Made by a program: the position numbers and the translations under genes
The notes under the pieces: generated by a model
The model's input: the letters and a program-made list of their open reading frames with translations, nothing else
The model's database searches: none
Told to the model about the DNA's origin: nothing
Shown here: piece after piece, positions 15,311-23,879 of the stretch
Layout: each line of letters starts with the position of its first letter
Position numbering within the stretch: the stretch's first letter is position 1
Assembly (NCBI RefSeq): GCF_014699055.1
Contig: NZ_JACXAC010000002.1
Span: 62,001-126,000, forward strand
Reading direction: 5' to 3'
DNA length: 64,000 nucleotides
From: Hymenobacter armeniacus
GTDB taxonomy: Bacteria > Bacteroidota > Bacteroidia > Cytophagales > Hymenobacteraceae

Positions 15311-16606
15311 ATGGAACACGCTACCCCTTCCCGTTTTCTGGCCTCTGGCGAGGCCAGTGCTACCGCGCCGCTGGCCAACTGGCTGCTGCCCCCGCCACGC
15401 CGAGGTCGCAGCGCCACCCTGCTGCACCAGCAACTGCCTCCACCGGCACCCGGCCTGCAGGCCAGCATCATCATTCCGGCCAAAGACGAAGCCGCCAACC
15501 TGCCCGCCACCCTGGCGGCGCTAGCGGCCCAGGTCGATTTACTCGGCCATGCCTTGCCCCGAGACAGCTTCGAAGTCATTATCCTGGCCAATAACTGCAC
15601 CGATAAAACCGCGGCTGTGGTGCGCCGGCAAGCCCTGCGATTTCCGCAGTTGGCGCTGCACGTGGCTGAGCTCTGCCTCCCCGCCGCCAAAGCCCACGTG
15701 GGCCGGGCCCGCCGCCTGCTCATGGACGCCGCCTGCGCCCGCCTGGAGCAGGTTGGCCGCCTGCACGGCGTCATTGCCAGCACCGACGCCGACACCCGCG
15801 TGGCCCCCACCTGGCTGGCCGCCATCCAGGCCGAAATCGGGGCCGGAGCCGATGCCGTGGGGGGCCGCATCTTCACCGAAATGACCGGCCCGGCGCTGCA
15901 GCCGCTCCGCCGCATTCAGGTGGCCGATACGGCCTACCGCCTGCTCTGCGCCCGCCTCGAACATCTTATCGACCCCACACCCGCCGACCCCTGGCCGCGT
16001 CATCACCAGCACTTTGGCGCCTGCTTGGCCCTCACGGCACGCGCCTATCGGCAGGTGGGCGGGCTGCCCGAAGTTCGCTTTCTGGAAGATGAAGCCCTGT
16101 GCCAAGCCCTGCGCCGCCACGATTTGCGGCTGCGCCACAGCCCCGCCGTGCAGGTGCTCACTTCGGCGCGTCGCCAGGGCCGGGTAGAGGTAGGGCTTTC
16201 GTGGCAGCTGCGCGAGTGGCTGCACCTGAGCCGGCAGCAGCGCGAGCCCCGCGTGGATAACCCCGTGCAGCTAGCGCGTTGTTGGCAGCTGCGGCGCCAG
16301 CTACGCGCCCTTTGGCAGGGCCGGCTGGGCGCCGACACCGATGCCCTGCTCACGCGAATGGGCTTGCCGCAGGACGCCTTGCTGCAGCAGGTGCGGCGGG
16401 CGGACACTTTTGGCGCCCTCTGGGAGTGGGCCACCGCGCACAGCCCCACGCTGGTGCTGGCCCCGGTGCCGCTGGCGGAGGCGCTGCGCATGTTGCCCCG
16501 GCTCATCCGCGAAGCCGGGACCCTGGCGCAGGCCCGGGGCCATTCAGCGCTTTTCCAGCAGGTCGAGCCGGTAGGTTTCATGGCGCTGGCCGCCCAGGTG
16601 GCGTAG
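15311..16606 (+). CDS. GT2-type glycosyltransferase of a four-gene lipid/sugar cluster
   Basis: 431 aa. A GT-A fold is visible: the nucleotide-sugar strand ASIIIPAKDEAANLPATLA (about 52-70), a DxD-type STDADTRVAPTWLAA near residue 155, an acceptor loop with HFGACLALTARAYRQVGGLP, and the catalytic FLEDEALCQALRR near 260. No transmembrane segment is seen, so it is not a membrane synthase of the NodC or cellulose type. It faces, and overlaps by 63 bp at the 3' end, a minus-strand operon of a NodS-like methyltransferase, a PIG-L deacetylase and an acyl-CoA dehydrogenase. That layout suggests shared function in making a modified glycolipid or lipo-oligosaccharide. ATG 15311 is chosen over an adjacent TTG. 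Sugar donor and acceptor are unknown. Confidence 0.88.
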   Translation: MEHATPSRFLASGEASATAPLANWLLPPPRRGRSATLLHQQLPPPAPGLQASIIIPAKDEAANLPATLAALAAQVDLLGHALPRDSFEVIILANNCTDKTAAVVRRQALRFPQLALHVAELCLPAAKAHVGRARRLLMDAACARLEQVGRLHGVIASTDADTRVAPTWLAAIQAEIGAGADAVGGRIFTEMTGPALQPLRRIQVADTAYRLLCARLEHLIDPTPADPWPRHHQHFGACLALTARAYRQVGGLPEVRFLEDEALCQALRRHDLRLRHSPAVQVLTSARRQGRVEVGLSWQLREWLHLSRQQREPRVDNPVQLARCWQLRRQLRALWQGRLGADTDALLTRMGLPQDALLQQVRRADTFGALWEWATAHSPTLVLAPVPLAEALRMLPRLIREAGTLAQARGHSALFQQVEPVGFMALAAQVA

Positions 16607-17140
16607 GGGGCCGGCCTCAGTGGTTTTGGCCAGGAAGAATTCGTGCACGTCGTCGCCCGTCAGCGGGTAGTCGTGCACCGGCGGCGTCCAGTGCACCAGC
16701 AGCAGGTGGGCGCCGGGTTGCAGGGCACCAATTAGCAAATCAGCCGAGCGCGTCAAATCGGCCGCCGACCAATAGTAGCCCACTTCCGACACCAGAATCA
16801 GGTCGAATTGCTGGGTGGGAAATTCTGCAGGCACGTTCATGCGGCGCAGCTCTACCTGCGGCAGGGCCGCGCAGCGGGCGCGGGCTTGGGCCAGTGCGGC
16901 CTCGCTCACGTCCACGGCCAGCAGGTGGCCGCAGCGGCCCGCCAGCTGCGCCGTGAGCACGCCCAGCGAGCAGCCCAGTTCAAAGGCCTCGGCGTAGTGC
17001 GGGCGGGGCAGGGCGGCCAGCGTGGCGGCGTACTTCTCCCGCTCGTAGGGGCTGGTTTCAAAATTCCACGGGTCGCGGTTCGCCTCGTACACGTGGTCAA
17101 AATATGCCGGCGGCAGGGTATTGGGCTGGTTCTGATTCAT
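16544..17140 (-). CDS. NodS-like SAM-dependent methyltransferase
   Basis: 198 aa. The beginning (YFDHVYEANRDPWNFETSPY, then EREKYAATLAALPRPHYAEAF) and the SAM loop ELGCSLGVLTAQLA with LLAVDVSEAALAQAR match the NodS family (PF05401-type) of class I methyltransferases. In rhizobia NodS N-methylates the deacetylated glucosamine of Nod factor (established); here the acceptor is unknown. The start codon overlaps the stop of the PIG-L gene (ATGA at 17137-17140), so the two are translationally coupled. A deacetylase that exposes an amine next to an N-methyltransferase makes biochemical sense. The 3' end overlaps the convergent glycosyltransferase gene by 63 bp. Confidence 0.9.
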   Translation of the reverse strand: MNQNQPNTLPPAYFDHVYEANRDPWNFETSPYEREKYAATLAALPRPHYAEAFELGCSLGVLTAQLAGRCGHLLAVDVSEAALAQARARCAALPQVELRRMNVPAEFPTQQFDLILVSEVGYYWSAADLTRSADLLIGALQPGAHLLLVHWTPPVHDYPLTGDDVHEFFLAKTTEAGPLRHLGGQRHETYRLDLLEKR

Positions 17141-17913
17141 GGGGCTACGGCTTCAAAATAGACTTCCGCCGGCACCGCGAAATGCGCCAGCATGGCTTCC
17201 GACAACAAAAAGCCGTCGGCATCATCGGTGAAAACGCCCGGCGCTACTTGCGAGCGGTGCGCTGCAATGGCGCGCCCTTTCTGGCGCAGTCCGGCTTCGA
17301 TGTTGACGCGAAAGCCTTGCACATCGTCCTGCGCTGTAGGGAGGTCTTCGGGAGCGGCGCGTTCCCAGGCCCACACCAGGTATTCGAGGCGGCGGGGCGG
17401 CTGGGGCATTTCGGCTAGCGCAGCCTGCACCAGCCGGCTGGTGGCGCGGTGGTCGGGGTGGGGGTCGCGGCGCCAGGGCACCAGCACGGTGGCGGCCGCG
17501 TGCTTTTCCAAAAATGCCCGCAGCTGCGCCACGGCCTCGGCAAACCTAGGTTCGGCCACTGAGCTGGGCACGCGGCCATCGGGCAAGCCCAGCAGCAGCG
17601 GCGCGTCATCGTCCAGCCCCAGCAGGGTGAGGGCGTGCCGGAACTCGGCCTCGCGCACGGCCCGCCGGGCGGTGGCCGAAAACAGCGCGGAGTTGGGGTG
17701 CGACATGCTGCCGTCGCTCACCAGCACGGCGGCTACGGGCACGTTGGCCTGCCGCAGCAGCGCCAGCAGCCCGCCGCAGCCCAGTGCTTCGTCATCGGGG
17801 TGGGGGGCCACCACCACGGTGGGGCCCAGCGCGGCCACGAAGCCGGGCGGCCGCATCGGGTAAGTGTCGAAGGGGAGAATAGGGTCAACCAAAGAGAACG
17901 GCGGTTCAAGCAC
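17137..17913 (-). CDS. PIG-L family deacetylase
   Basis: 258 aa. The zinc motif AAPHPDDEALGCGG-type stretch (here VVVAPHPDDEALGCGG, about 33-48) and the second PHPDHRATSRLV (about 163-174) are those of LmbE/PIG-L N-acetyl-glucosaminyl deacetylases. These enzymes remove acetyl from N-acetylglucosamine-type sugars using zinc. Upstream, the acyl-CoA dehydrogenase gene ends only 3 nt before this start; downstream the gene overlaps the methyltransferase. There is no signal peptide, so it should act in the cytoplasm on a nucleotide-, lipid- or thiol-linked sugar. A bacillithiol or mycothiol type deacetylase is the main alternative, but the companion genes of those pathways are absent here. Confidence 0.9.
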   Translation of the reverse strand: MLEPPFSLVDPILPFDTYPMRPPGFVAALGPTVVVAPHPDDEALGCGGLLALLRQANVPVAAVLVSDGSMSHPNSALFSATARRAVREAEFRHALTLLGLDDDAPLLLGLPDGRVPSSVAEPRFAEAVAQLRAFLEKHAAATVLVPWRRDPHPDHRATSRLVQAALAEMPQPPRRLEYLVWAWERAAPEDLPTAQDDVQGFRVNIEAGLRQKGRAIAAHRSQVAPGVFTDDADGFLLSEAMLAHFAVPAEVYFEAVAP

Positions 17914-17916
17914 CGG

Positions 17917-19131
17917 CTAGCTTACGAAGTTTTTGCCTTCGAGTACGAAGCGGCCCACATCGGCCAGGGCACCGTCGGGGGCGGGCTGGCGCAGGTAGTG
18001 GGTCAGGTCGCGGTGCAGGCGCTCGAACGGTTGAGGCTCCAGCAGGCCGCGGGCGCCCACGCAGCGCTCGGCCAGCCGCAGCATGTCGAGGCAAATGGTT
18101 TCGATGGCCGTGCGCATCATGTTGGCGTACGAAACCGTGGCCTCGGCTGCTTCGGTGGCTCCGGGGCGGGCGGCGTGCTCGGCGGCACCGCGCACCCACT
18201 GGAGGCCACTTTCCAGGGAAATGGCCATTTCGCCCAGCCGCTGGCGCTGGTAGGGGTCGTCGATGCGGCCCAGGCCGCGCAAAAAGGCGCGGGTTTCTTC
18301 AAACACGGCTTCGGCCCCGCCCAGCTGCACCGCCGCAAACCGAATGGCCCCGCCGCTGAACGCCGGCTGCCGGTAATACGCGTCGGGCGGGCCGATGAGG
18401 TCGTCGGGCCCAATTTTCAGCCCCGTCAAATCGGCCCGAAAGCTGGCCGTGGCCCGCATGCCCAGCGGCCGCCAGAACGAGCGGTCCAGCGCCGGTGCCT
18501 GCTTGTCGGCCGGCAGCACAAACAATTGCCAGCCTTGGCCCTCAGGCAGCGCCCCGGTGATGAGCGGCCGCGCCAGGTGGCCCGCGCCCGAGGCAAAGGT
18601 TTTGGCCCCGTGCAGGCGGTAGCACCCATTGGGCAGGGCTTCGAGGCGCACGCCGTCGGCCGGTACTTCGGTGTTCCACACCCCGAACAGGCGCCCGGCG
18701 TGGGCATCGGCGGCGTAGCGTGCCGCCTGCGCCGGCGTGCCCAGCTGCTGAATCAGCATCAGGGCATTCACATGGCCTTCGAACACACGCCCCACGGCCA
18801 GGTTGCCCCGCCCGATGTGCTGAAGCGTCCGGAGCAGGGGCAGGGTCGCGGCCGGCTCGTGCAGGCCCGCGCCGCCCAGGGCCGGCGGCAGGGCAGCCGT
18901 GAGCAGCCCCGCCGCCCGCAGCCAGCCAAATTCCTGCGTCGGAAACGCGCCCACCTCGTCGGTGGCCGCGGCCTGGGCAAAGAGGCGGGGCGCCAGAGCG
19001 GCCGCGGCGGCTTCGGCCTGCGCGGGAGTGGCCAGGGAGCGGGGCTCGGCTGGTTCCGCGCCTGAGGCGGTTGCGTCCACGGCGTCGGGGGCAGACTCGG
19101 CGCTGGGGCGGGGTAAAAAATCGGCCGACAT
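17917..19131 (-). CDS. Acyl-CoA dehydrogenase-fold protein
   Basis: 404 aa. The first ~45 residues are a low-complexity Ala/Pro/Ser lead. The rest follows the acyl-CoA dehydrogenase plan: an alpha domain (LAPRLFAQAAATDEVGAFPT), a beta domain with GVWNTEVPADGVRLEALPN and HGAKTFASGAGHLARPLI (the flavin/substrate region), and a C-terminal helical bundle ending LTHYLRQPAPDGALADVGRF. The usual catalytic Glu position is not clear to me. It begins the operon with PIG-L and NodS-like genes (3-nt gap). It may desaturate or oxidise an acyl-type intermediate, or be a nitrogen-oxidising flavin enzyme as in some acyl-CoA dehydrogenase-like N-hydroxylases. The latter is speculation. Confidence 0.85.
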   Translation of the reverse strand: MSADFLPRPSAESAPDAVDATASGAEPAEPRSLATPAQAEAAAAALAPRLFAQAAATDEVGAFPTQEFGWLRAAGLLTAALPPALGGAGLHEPAATLPLLRTLQHIGRGNLAVGRVFEGHVNALMLIQQLGTPAQAARYAADAHAGRLFGVWNTEVPADGVRLEALPNGCYRLHGAKTFASGAGHLARPLITGALPEGQGWQLFVLPADKQAPALDRSFWRPLGMRATASFRADLTGLKIGPDDLIGPPDAYYRQPAFSGGAIRFAAVQLGGAEAVFEETRAFLRGLGRIDDPYQRQRLGEMAISLESGLQWVRGAAEHAARPGATEAAEATVSYANMMRTAIETICLDMLRLAERCVGARGLLEPQPFERLHRDLTHYLRQPAPDGALADVGRFVLEGKNFVS

Positions 19132-19274
19132 GGGGTTATCAGTTCGTGGTGGAAGGAATAAACTATACCGTGAAAATGCCTCCGTGGTTCAGGTTGGCCC
19201 TTGCCGGGCCCGCGCCTACGGTGGAGCTAACAATTCGGTAACCTTGGTGCTAGGAGGCCACCGGACGGGTTCCG

Positions 19275-19282
19275 TACCTTCG
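19275..19282 (+). promoter_or_regulatory. Putative -7 element of purH
   Basis: TACCTTCG, one change from TAnnTTTG, 35 nt before the purH ATG. The spacing matches the other TACCTTTG sites in the window. Confidence 0.4.
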
Positions 19283-19317
19283 CGGCGGCAATTGTGCCCA
19301 GCTTTTTCCCTCGTTTT

Positions 19318-20853
<1,536 letters not shown>

Positions 20854-20905
20854 GCGCAGACTCTGCCCAACCTGTGACAAAGGGGGGCATCGCCTCAACT
20901 GCATG

Positions 20906-20940
20906 AAAAGCCCCGGCTCTACCCAGAGCCGGGGCTTTTT
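20906..20940 (+). terminator. Terminator of purH
   Basis: AAAAGCCCCGGCTCT and AGAGCCGGGGCTTTTT form a strong stem with a 4-nt loop and a T run, 52 nt after the stop codon. Confidence 0.9.
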
Positions 20941-21087
20941 GCACCTGGGAAGAAAAGGTATGACCTTTCGAAGCCGGCTACAATGAGAGGATGAGTTGCG
21001 CGTTGCGCTGCGCTCCGCTTCCAACAACAGGGGGCTGTCTTTCCAAAATGCCATAACTCCGTTCATCATGCCCGCCCAAACCTTCCG

Positions 21088-21095
21088 TACCTTTG
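21088..21095 (+). promoter_or_regulatory. -7 element upstream of the mre operon
   Basis: TACCTTTG matches TAnnTTTG and lies 54 nt before the mreB ATG. There is no clear -33 TTG. Confidence 0.55.
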
Positions 21096-21149
21096 CCCAT
21101 TATTTTGCGTTGGCCCCCACCCACGCTTCGCCTTATTGCATATAATTCA

Positions 21150-22175
21150 ATGGGTTTCTTTAATTTCCTGACCAGCGACATCGCCATCGACCTGGGCACG
21201 GCCAATACGCTCATCATCCACAACGACAAAATCGTGGTGGACGAGCCGAGCATCATCGCCAAAGACCGCACCACCAACAAAGTCATCGCCGTGGGCCGCC
21301 AGGCCCAGCAGATGCACGAGAAAACGCACGACAACATCCGCACCATCCGCCCGCTCAAGGACGGGGTAATTGCCGATTTCCACGCCGCCGAGGAAATGAT
21401 TAAGGGCATGATTAAGATGATTGACACGCGCACGCGGCTGTTTCAGCCCTCGCACCGCATGGTCATCTGCATCCCGTCGGGCATTACGGAAGTGGAGAAA
21501 CGCGCCGTGCGCGACTCCGCCGAGCACGCCGGGGCCAAGGAGGTCTGGATGATTCAGGAGCCCATGGCCGCCGCCATCGGCATCGGCATCGACGTGGAGC
21601 AGCCCGTGGGCTCGATGATTATCGACATCGGGGGTGGCACCACGGAAATTGCCGTTATCGCCCTGTCGGGCATCGTGTGCGACCAGTCGATTAAGACGGC
21701 CGGCGACGTCTTCAACCAGGACATTCTCGACTACATGCGCCGGCAGCACAACCTGCTCATCGGCGAGCGTTCGGCCGAGCGCATCAAAATCGAAGTGGGC
21801 GCCGCCCTTACCGAGCTCGACGTGCCGCCGCCCGACCACGAAGTGCGCGGCCGCGACCTGATGACGGGTATTCCGAAAGTTATCAAAGTGACCTTCTCCG
21901 AAATTGCCATTGCCCTCGACAAATCGGTGGCCAAAATCGAAGAAGCCGTGCTGAAAGCCCTCGAAATCTCGCCGCCCGAACTCTCGGCCGACATTTACGA
22001 AAACGGCATTCACCTCACCGGCGGCGGCGCGCTGCTGCGCGGCCTCGACAAGCGCTTGGCCGCCAAAACCAAGCTGCCCATTCACATTGCCGAAGACCCG
22101 CTGCGCGCCGTGGTGCGCGGCACCGGCAAGGCCATCAAGGACATTCAGGCCTTTAAGGGCGTGCTGCTGACGTAA
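21150..22175 (+). CDS. mreB: Rod-shape protein MreB
   Basis: 341 aa, the standard length. The actin-like ATPase motifs are in place: phosphate-1 DIAIDLGTANTLI (about 10-22), phosphate-2 MIIDIGGGTTEIAVIALSG (near 155-173) and the adenosine loop HLTGGGALLRGLDKRL near 290. MreB filaments guide the elongation synthase along the inner membrane; the N-terminal GFFNFL can serve as membrane anchor. It heads mreB-mreC-mreD-mrdA. The start ATG (MGFFNFLTSD) is chosen over a frame extension that begins at a GTG/CCC-rich region 57 nt upstream. Between mreB and mreC lies an AT-rich inverted repeat, so transcription may be partly uncoupled. Confidence 0.97.
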   Translation: MGFFNFLTSDIAIDLGTANTLIIHNDKIVVDEPSIIAKDRTTNKVIAVGRQAQQMHEKTHDNIRTIRPLKDGVIADFHAAEEMIKGMIKMIDTRTRLFQPSHRMVICIPSGITEVEKRAVRDSAEHAGAKEVWMIQEPMAAAIGIGIDVEQPVGSMIIDIGGGTTEIAVIALSGIVCDQSIKTAGDVFNQDILDYMRRQHNLLIGERSAERIKIEVGAALTELDVPPPDHEVRGRDLMTGIPKVIKVTFSEIAIALDKSVAKIEEAVLKALEISPPELSADIYENGIHLTGGGALLRGLDKRLAAKTKLPIHIAEDPLRAVVRGTGKAIKDIQAFKGVLLT

Positions 22176-22182
22176 TTAAAGA

Positions 22183-22287
22183 TTAATTAAGAATTAAGAA
22201 TTCAGCATTAAAAATGAGCTTGGATGGGTAGTGCCCAATCTTAGTTCGGTTTTAATTCTCAATTCTTAATTCTTAATTTTTAATTAA
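22183..22287. repeat. AT-rich inverted repeat between mreB and mreC
   Basis: TTAATTAAGAATTAAGAATT (22183-22202) pairs with a slightly longer AT-rich arm at 22261-22287, around a 58-nt loop. It is unlike the GC-rich surroundings and made of AATTAAGAATT units. It sits inside an operon, directly before the mreC GTG. Confidence 0.75.
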
Positions 22288-22293
22288 ATCCCC

Positions 22294-23232
22294 GTGCGGA
22301 ATCTATTTCTTTTTCTGTTTCGCTTCCGCGGGGTGCTGGTGTTTAGCTTGTTGGAGGTTGCCAGCCTGTATTTGTTTGTCACCAATAACTCGTACCAGCG
22401 GGCGGCTTTCTTCAACTCGGCCAATTCCTACGCGGGCGTGGTGCTGGAGCGCCGCACCCAGATAACGGACTACTTCCATTTAGCGGATTTGAACAAGCAG
22501 CTGGCCGCCGAAAACGCGGCCCTGCGCCAGCAGCTGTACCCGCCCGACACGATGCGGCGCGAAGCCGACTCGGTGGCCGTGCCCCCAGCCCGCACCGACT
22601 CGCTGCGGCGGGTGCGCTACCAGCGGCCAGCGGCCAAGCCCGATACCCTGCTCATCGGCCTGCAGCGCCTGCCGGCCCGCGACCCGAGTTATCCACTTAT
22701 TCCGGCCCGGGTTATCAACAACCGGCTCAGCAATGTGGACAACTTTTTCACCCTGAACGTGGGCACGGCTAACGGCGTGCAGCGCGGCCTGGGCGTGGTG
22801 GCCGCCAACGGCGTGGCCGGCCGGGTGCAGGCCGTGACGGAGCACTACGCCACCGTGGCCAGCCTGCTGCACTCCAAAACCACCATTGCCTCCAAAATCA
22901 AGCGCGACGGCACGTTTGGCACCATCAAGTGGCAGGGCGACGACCCCACCCACGCCTTGCTCGACAACGTGCTGCGCGAAACCAAGCTGGTGCGCGGCGA
23001 CACGGTGGTAACGTCGGGCTACAACGCGGTGTTTCCGGAAGGCATCTTCATCGGCACCATCGACTCGTTTGTGAAGGAGCCCGACAAGAATTTCTGGACC
23101 ATTCGGGTGCGGCTGGGCGTCAATTTTGCGAACCTGCAATACGTGTACGTGGTGACGAGCCGGCCCAAAGCCGAGCGCGACACCGTGGAGGCCCGCGCGG
23201 GCATGCTGCCGGAAGGAGGGAAGCGCAAATGA
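22294..23232 (+). CDS. mreC: Rod-shape protein MreC
   Basis: 312 aa. One transmembrane helix (about 3-30, FLFLFRFRGVLVFSLLEVASLYLFV), a short coiled coil (LNKQLAAENAALRQQL, about 65-80) and a C-terminal beta domain with INNRLSNVDNFFTLNVGTANGV and VVTSGYNAVFPEGIFIGTI. This is the MreC plan; it bridges MreB, MreD and penicillin-binding protein 2 in the periplasm. Start is GTG at 22294; no ATG lies at the right place. The stop overlaps the mreD start by ATGA (23229-23232). A Pro/Ala-rich insert (about 88-115, DSVAVPPARTDSLRRVRYQ) between the coil and beta domain is longer than usual. Confidence 0.93.
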   Translation: MRNLFLFLFRFRGVLVFSLLEVASLYLFVTNNSYQRAAFFNSANSYAGVVLERRTQITDYFHLADLNKQLAAENAALRQQLYPPDTMRREADSVAVPPARTDSLRRVRYQRPAAKPDTLLIGLQRLPARDPSYPLIPARVINNRLSNVDNFFTLNVGTANGVQRGLGVVAANGVAGRVQAVTEHYATVASLLHSKTTIASKIKRDGTFGTIKWQGDDPTHALLDNVLRETKLVRGDTVVTSGYNAVFPEGIFIGTIDSFVKEPDKNFWTIRVRLGVNFANLQYVYVVTSRPKAERDTVEARAGMLPEGGKRK

Positions 23233-23756
23233 GTGGCCTGCGGTTCTTACTGGTTCAGGTGCTGCGCTTTGCGCTGTATGCGGGCCTGCACGTGATGCTC
23301 ATCAGCCGGCTGGTGCTGTTCGACCTGGGCTGGTGCTTTTTCTACCTGGGCTTTCTGCTGTTTCTGCCTTTGCGCACGCCCATTGTGGTGCAGCTGCTGC
23401 TGTCGTTTGCGATGGGCCTGACGATGGACATCTTCTACGACACCGGCGGGCTGCACGCGGCGGCGGCGGTGCTGCTGGGCTTCCTGCGACCGTGGGTGCT
23501 GCACCTGCTCACCCCGCGCGACGGCTACGACTCCACCGACGCCGTGAACGTGCACCAGATGGGCTGGCAATGGTTTGGCGTGTACCTCACGCTGCTGGTG
23601 CTGCTGCACCACACGGCGTTTTTTGTGCTGGAGCTGGGCAGCTTCCGGCACTTTGGCCTCACGCTGGGCAAGCTCTTGGTGAGCGCACTATTCACCGGGC
23701 TGTCGTTGTTGATAGTGCAGCTGCTGTTTTTCCCGGTGCGCCGGGGGCGGAATTAG
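23229..23756 (+). CDS. mreD: Rod-shape membrane protein MreD
   Basis: 175 aa, mostly hydrophobic with five or six transmembrane segments (for example LILVQVLRFALYAG-like start SGLRFLLVQVLRFALY and YLTLLVLLHHTAFFVLEL). Length, position directly after mreC with ATGA overlap, and the DIFYDTGGLHAAAAVLLGFLRP turn identify MreD. It supports the elongation complex in the inner membrane. The end RRGRN is cytoplasmic. The sequence is poorly conserved in this family, so the call leans on context. Confidence 0.85.
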   Translation: MSGLRFLLVQVLRFALYAGLHVMLISRLVLFDLGWCFFYLGFLLFLPLRTPIVVQLLLSFAMGLTMDIFYDTGGLHAAAAVLLGFLRPWVLHLLTPRDGYDSTDAVNVHQMGWQWFGVYLTLLVLLHHTAFFVLELGSFRHFGLTLGKLLVSALFTGLSLLIVQLLFFPVRRGRN

Positions 23757-23777
23757 TGGTTGTTTGTTTAAAAAACA

Positions 23778-23857
23778 CGTCGTGCCGAACGCAGCATCTT
23801 GCTTGTGATAAGTAATAAGTTACCCGGGCGAGAGGCTTTGCTGTGCTCGGCATGACG
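23778..23857. repeat. Imperfect inverted repeat, family A-like (copy A6)
   Basis: CGTCGTGCCGA and TCGGCATGACG (one mismatch) flank a loop with GCAGCATCTTGC; it separates mreD from mrdA. The core GCAGCATCTTG also occurs in copy A4 at 53195. Confidence 0.6.
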
Positions 23858-23879
23858 CTTGGGCGTATTTGATATAGAT

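Larger units (their letters stand above)
20854..21149. other. purH-mreB intergenic region
   Basis: 296 bp. It contains the purH terminator, a short inverted repeat AAAGGT-ATG-ACCTTT at 20954-20968, a GC-rich stretch without features, and a mreB promoter element. No gene is seen. Confidence 0.6.

Noticed and set aside
15311..19131. True Nod-factor operon
   Set aside because: NodA and NodC-type chitin synthase are absent and the glycosyltransferase is soluble, so only the logic, not the product, can be similar.
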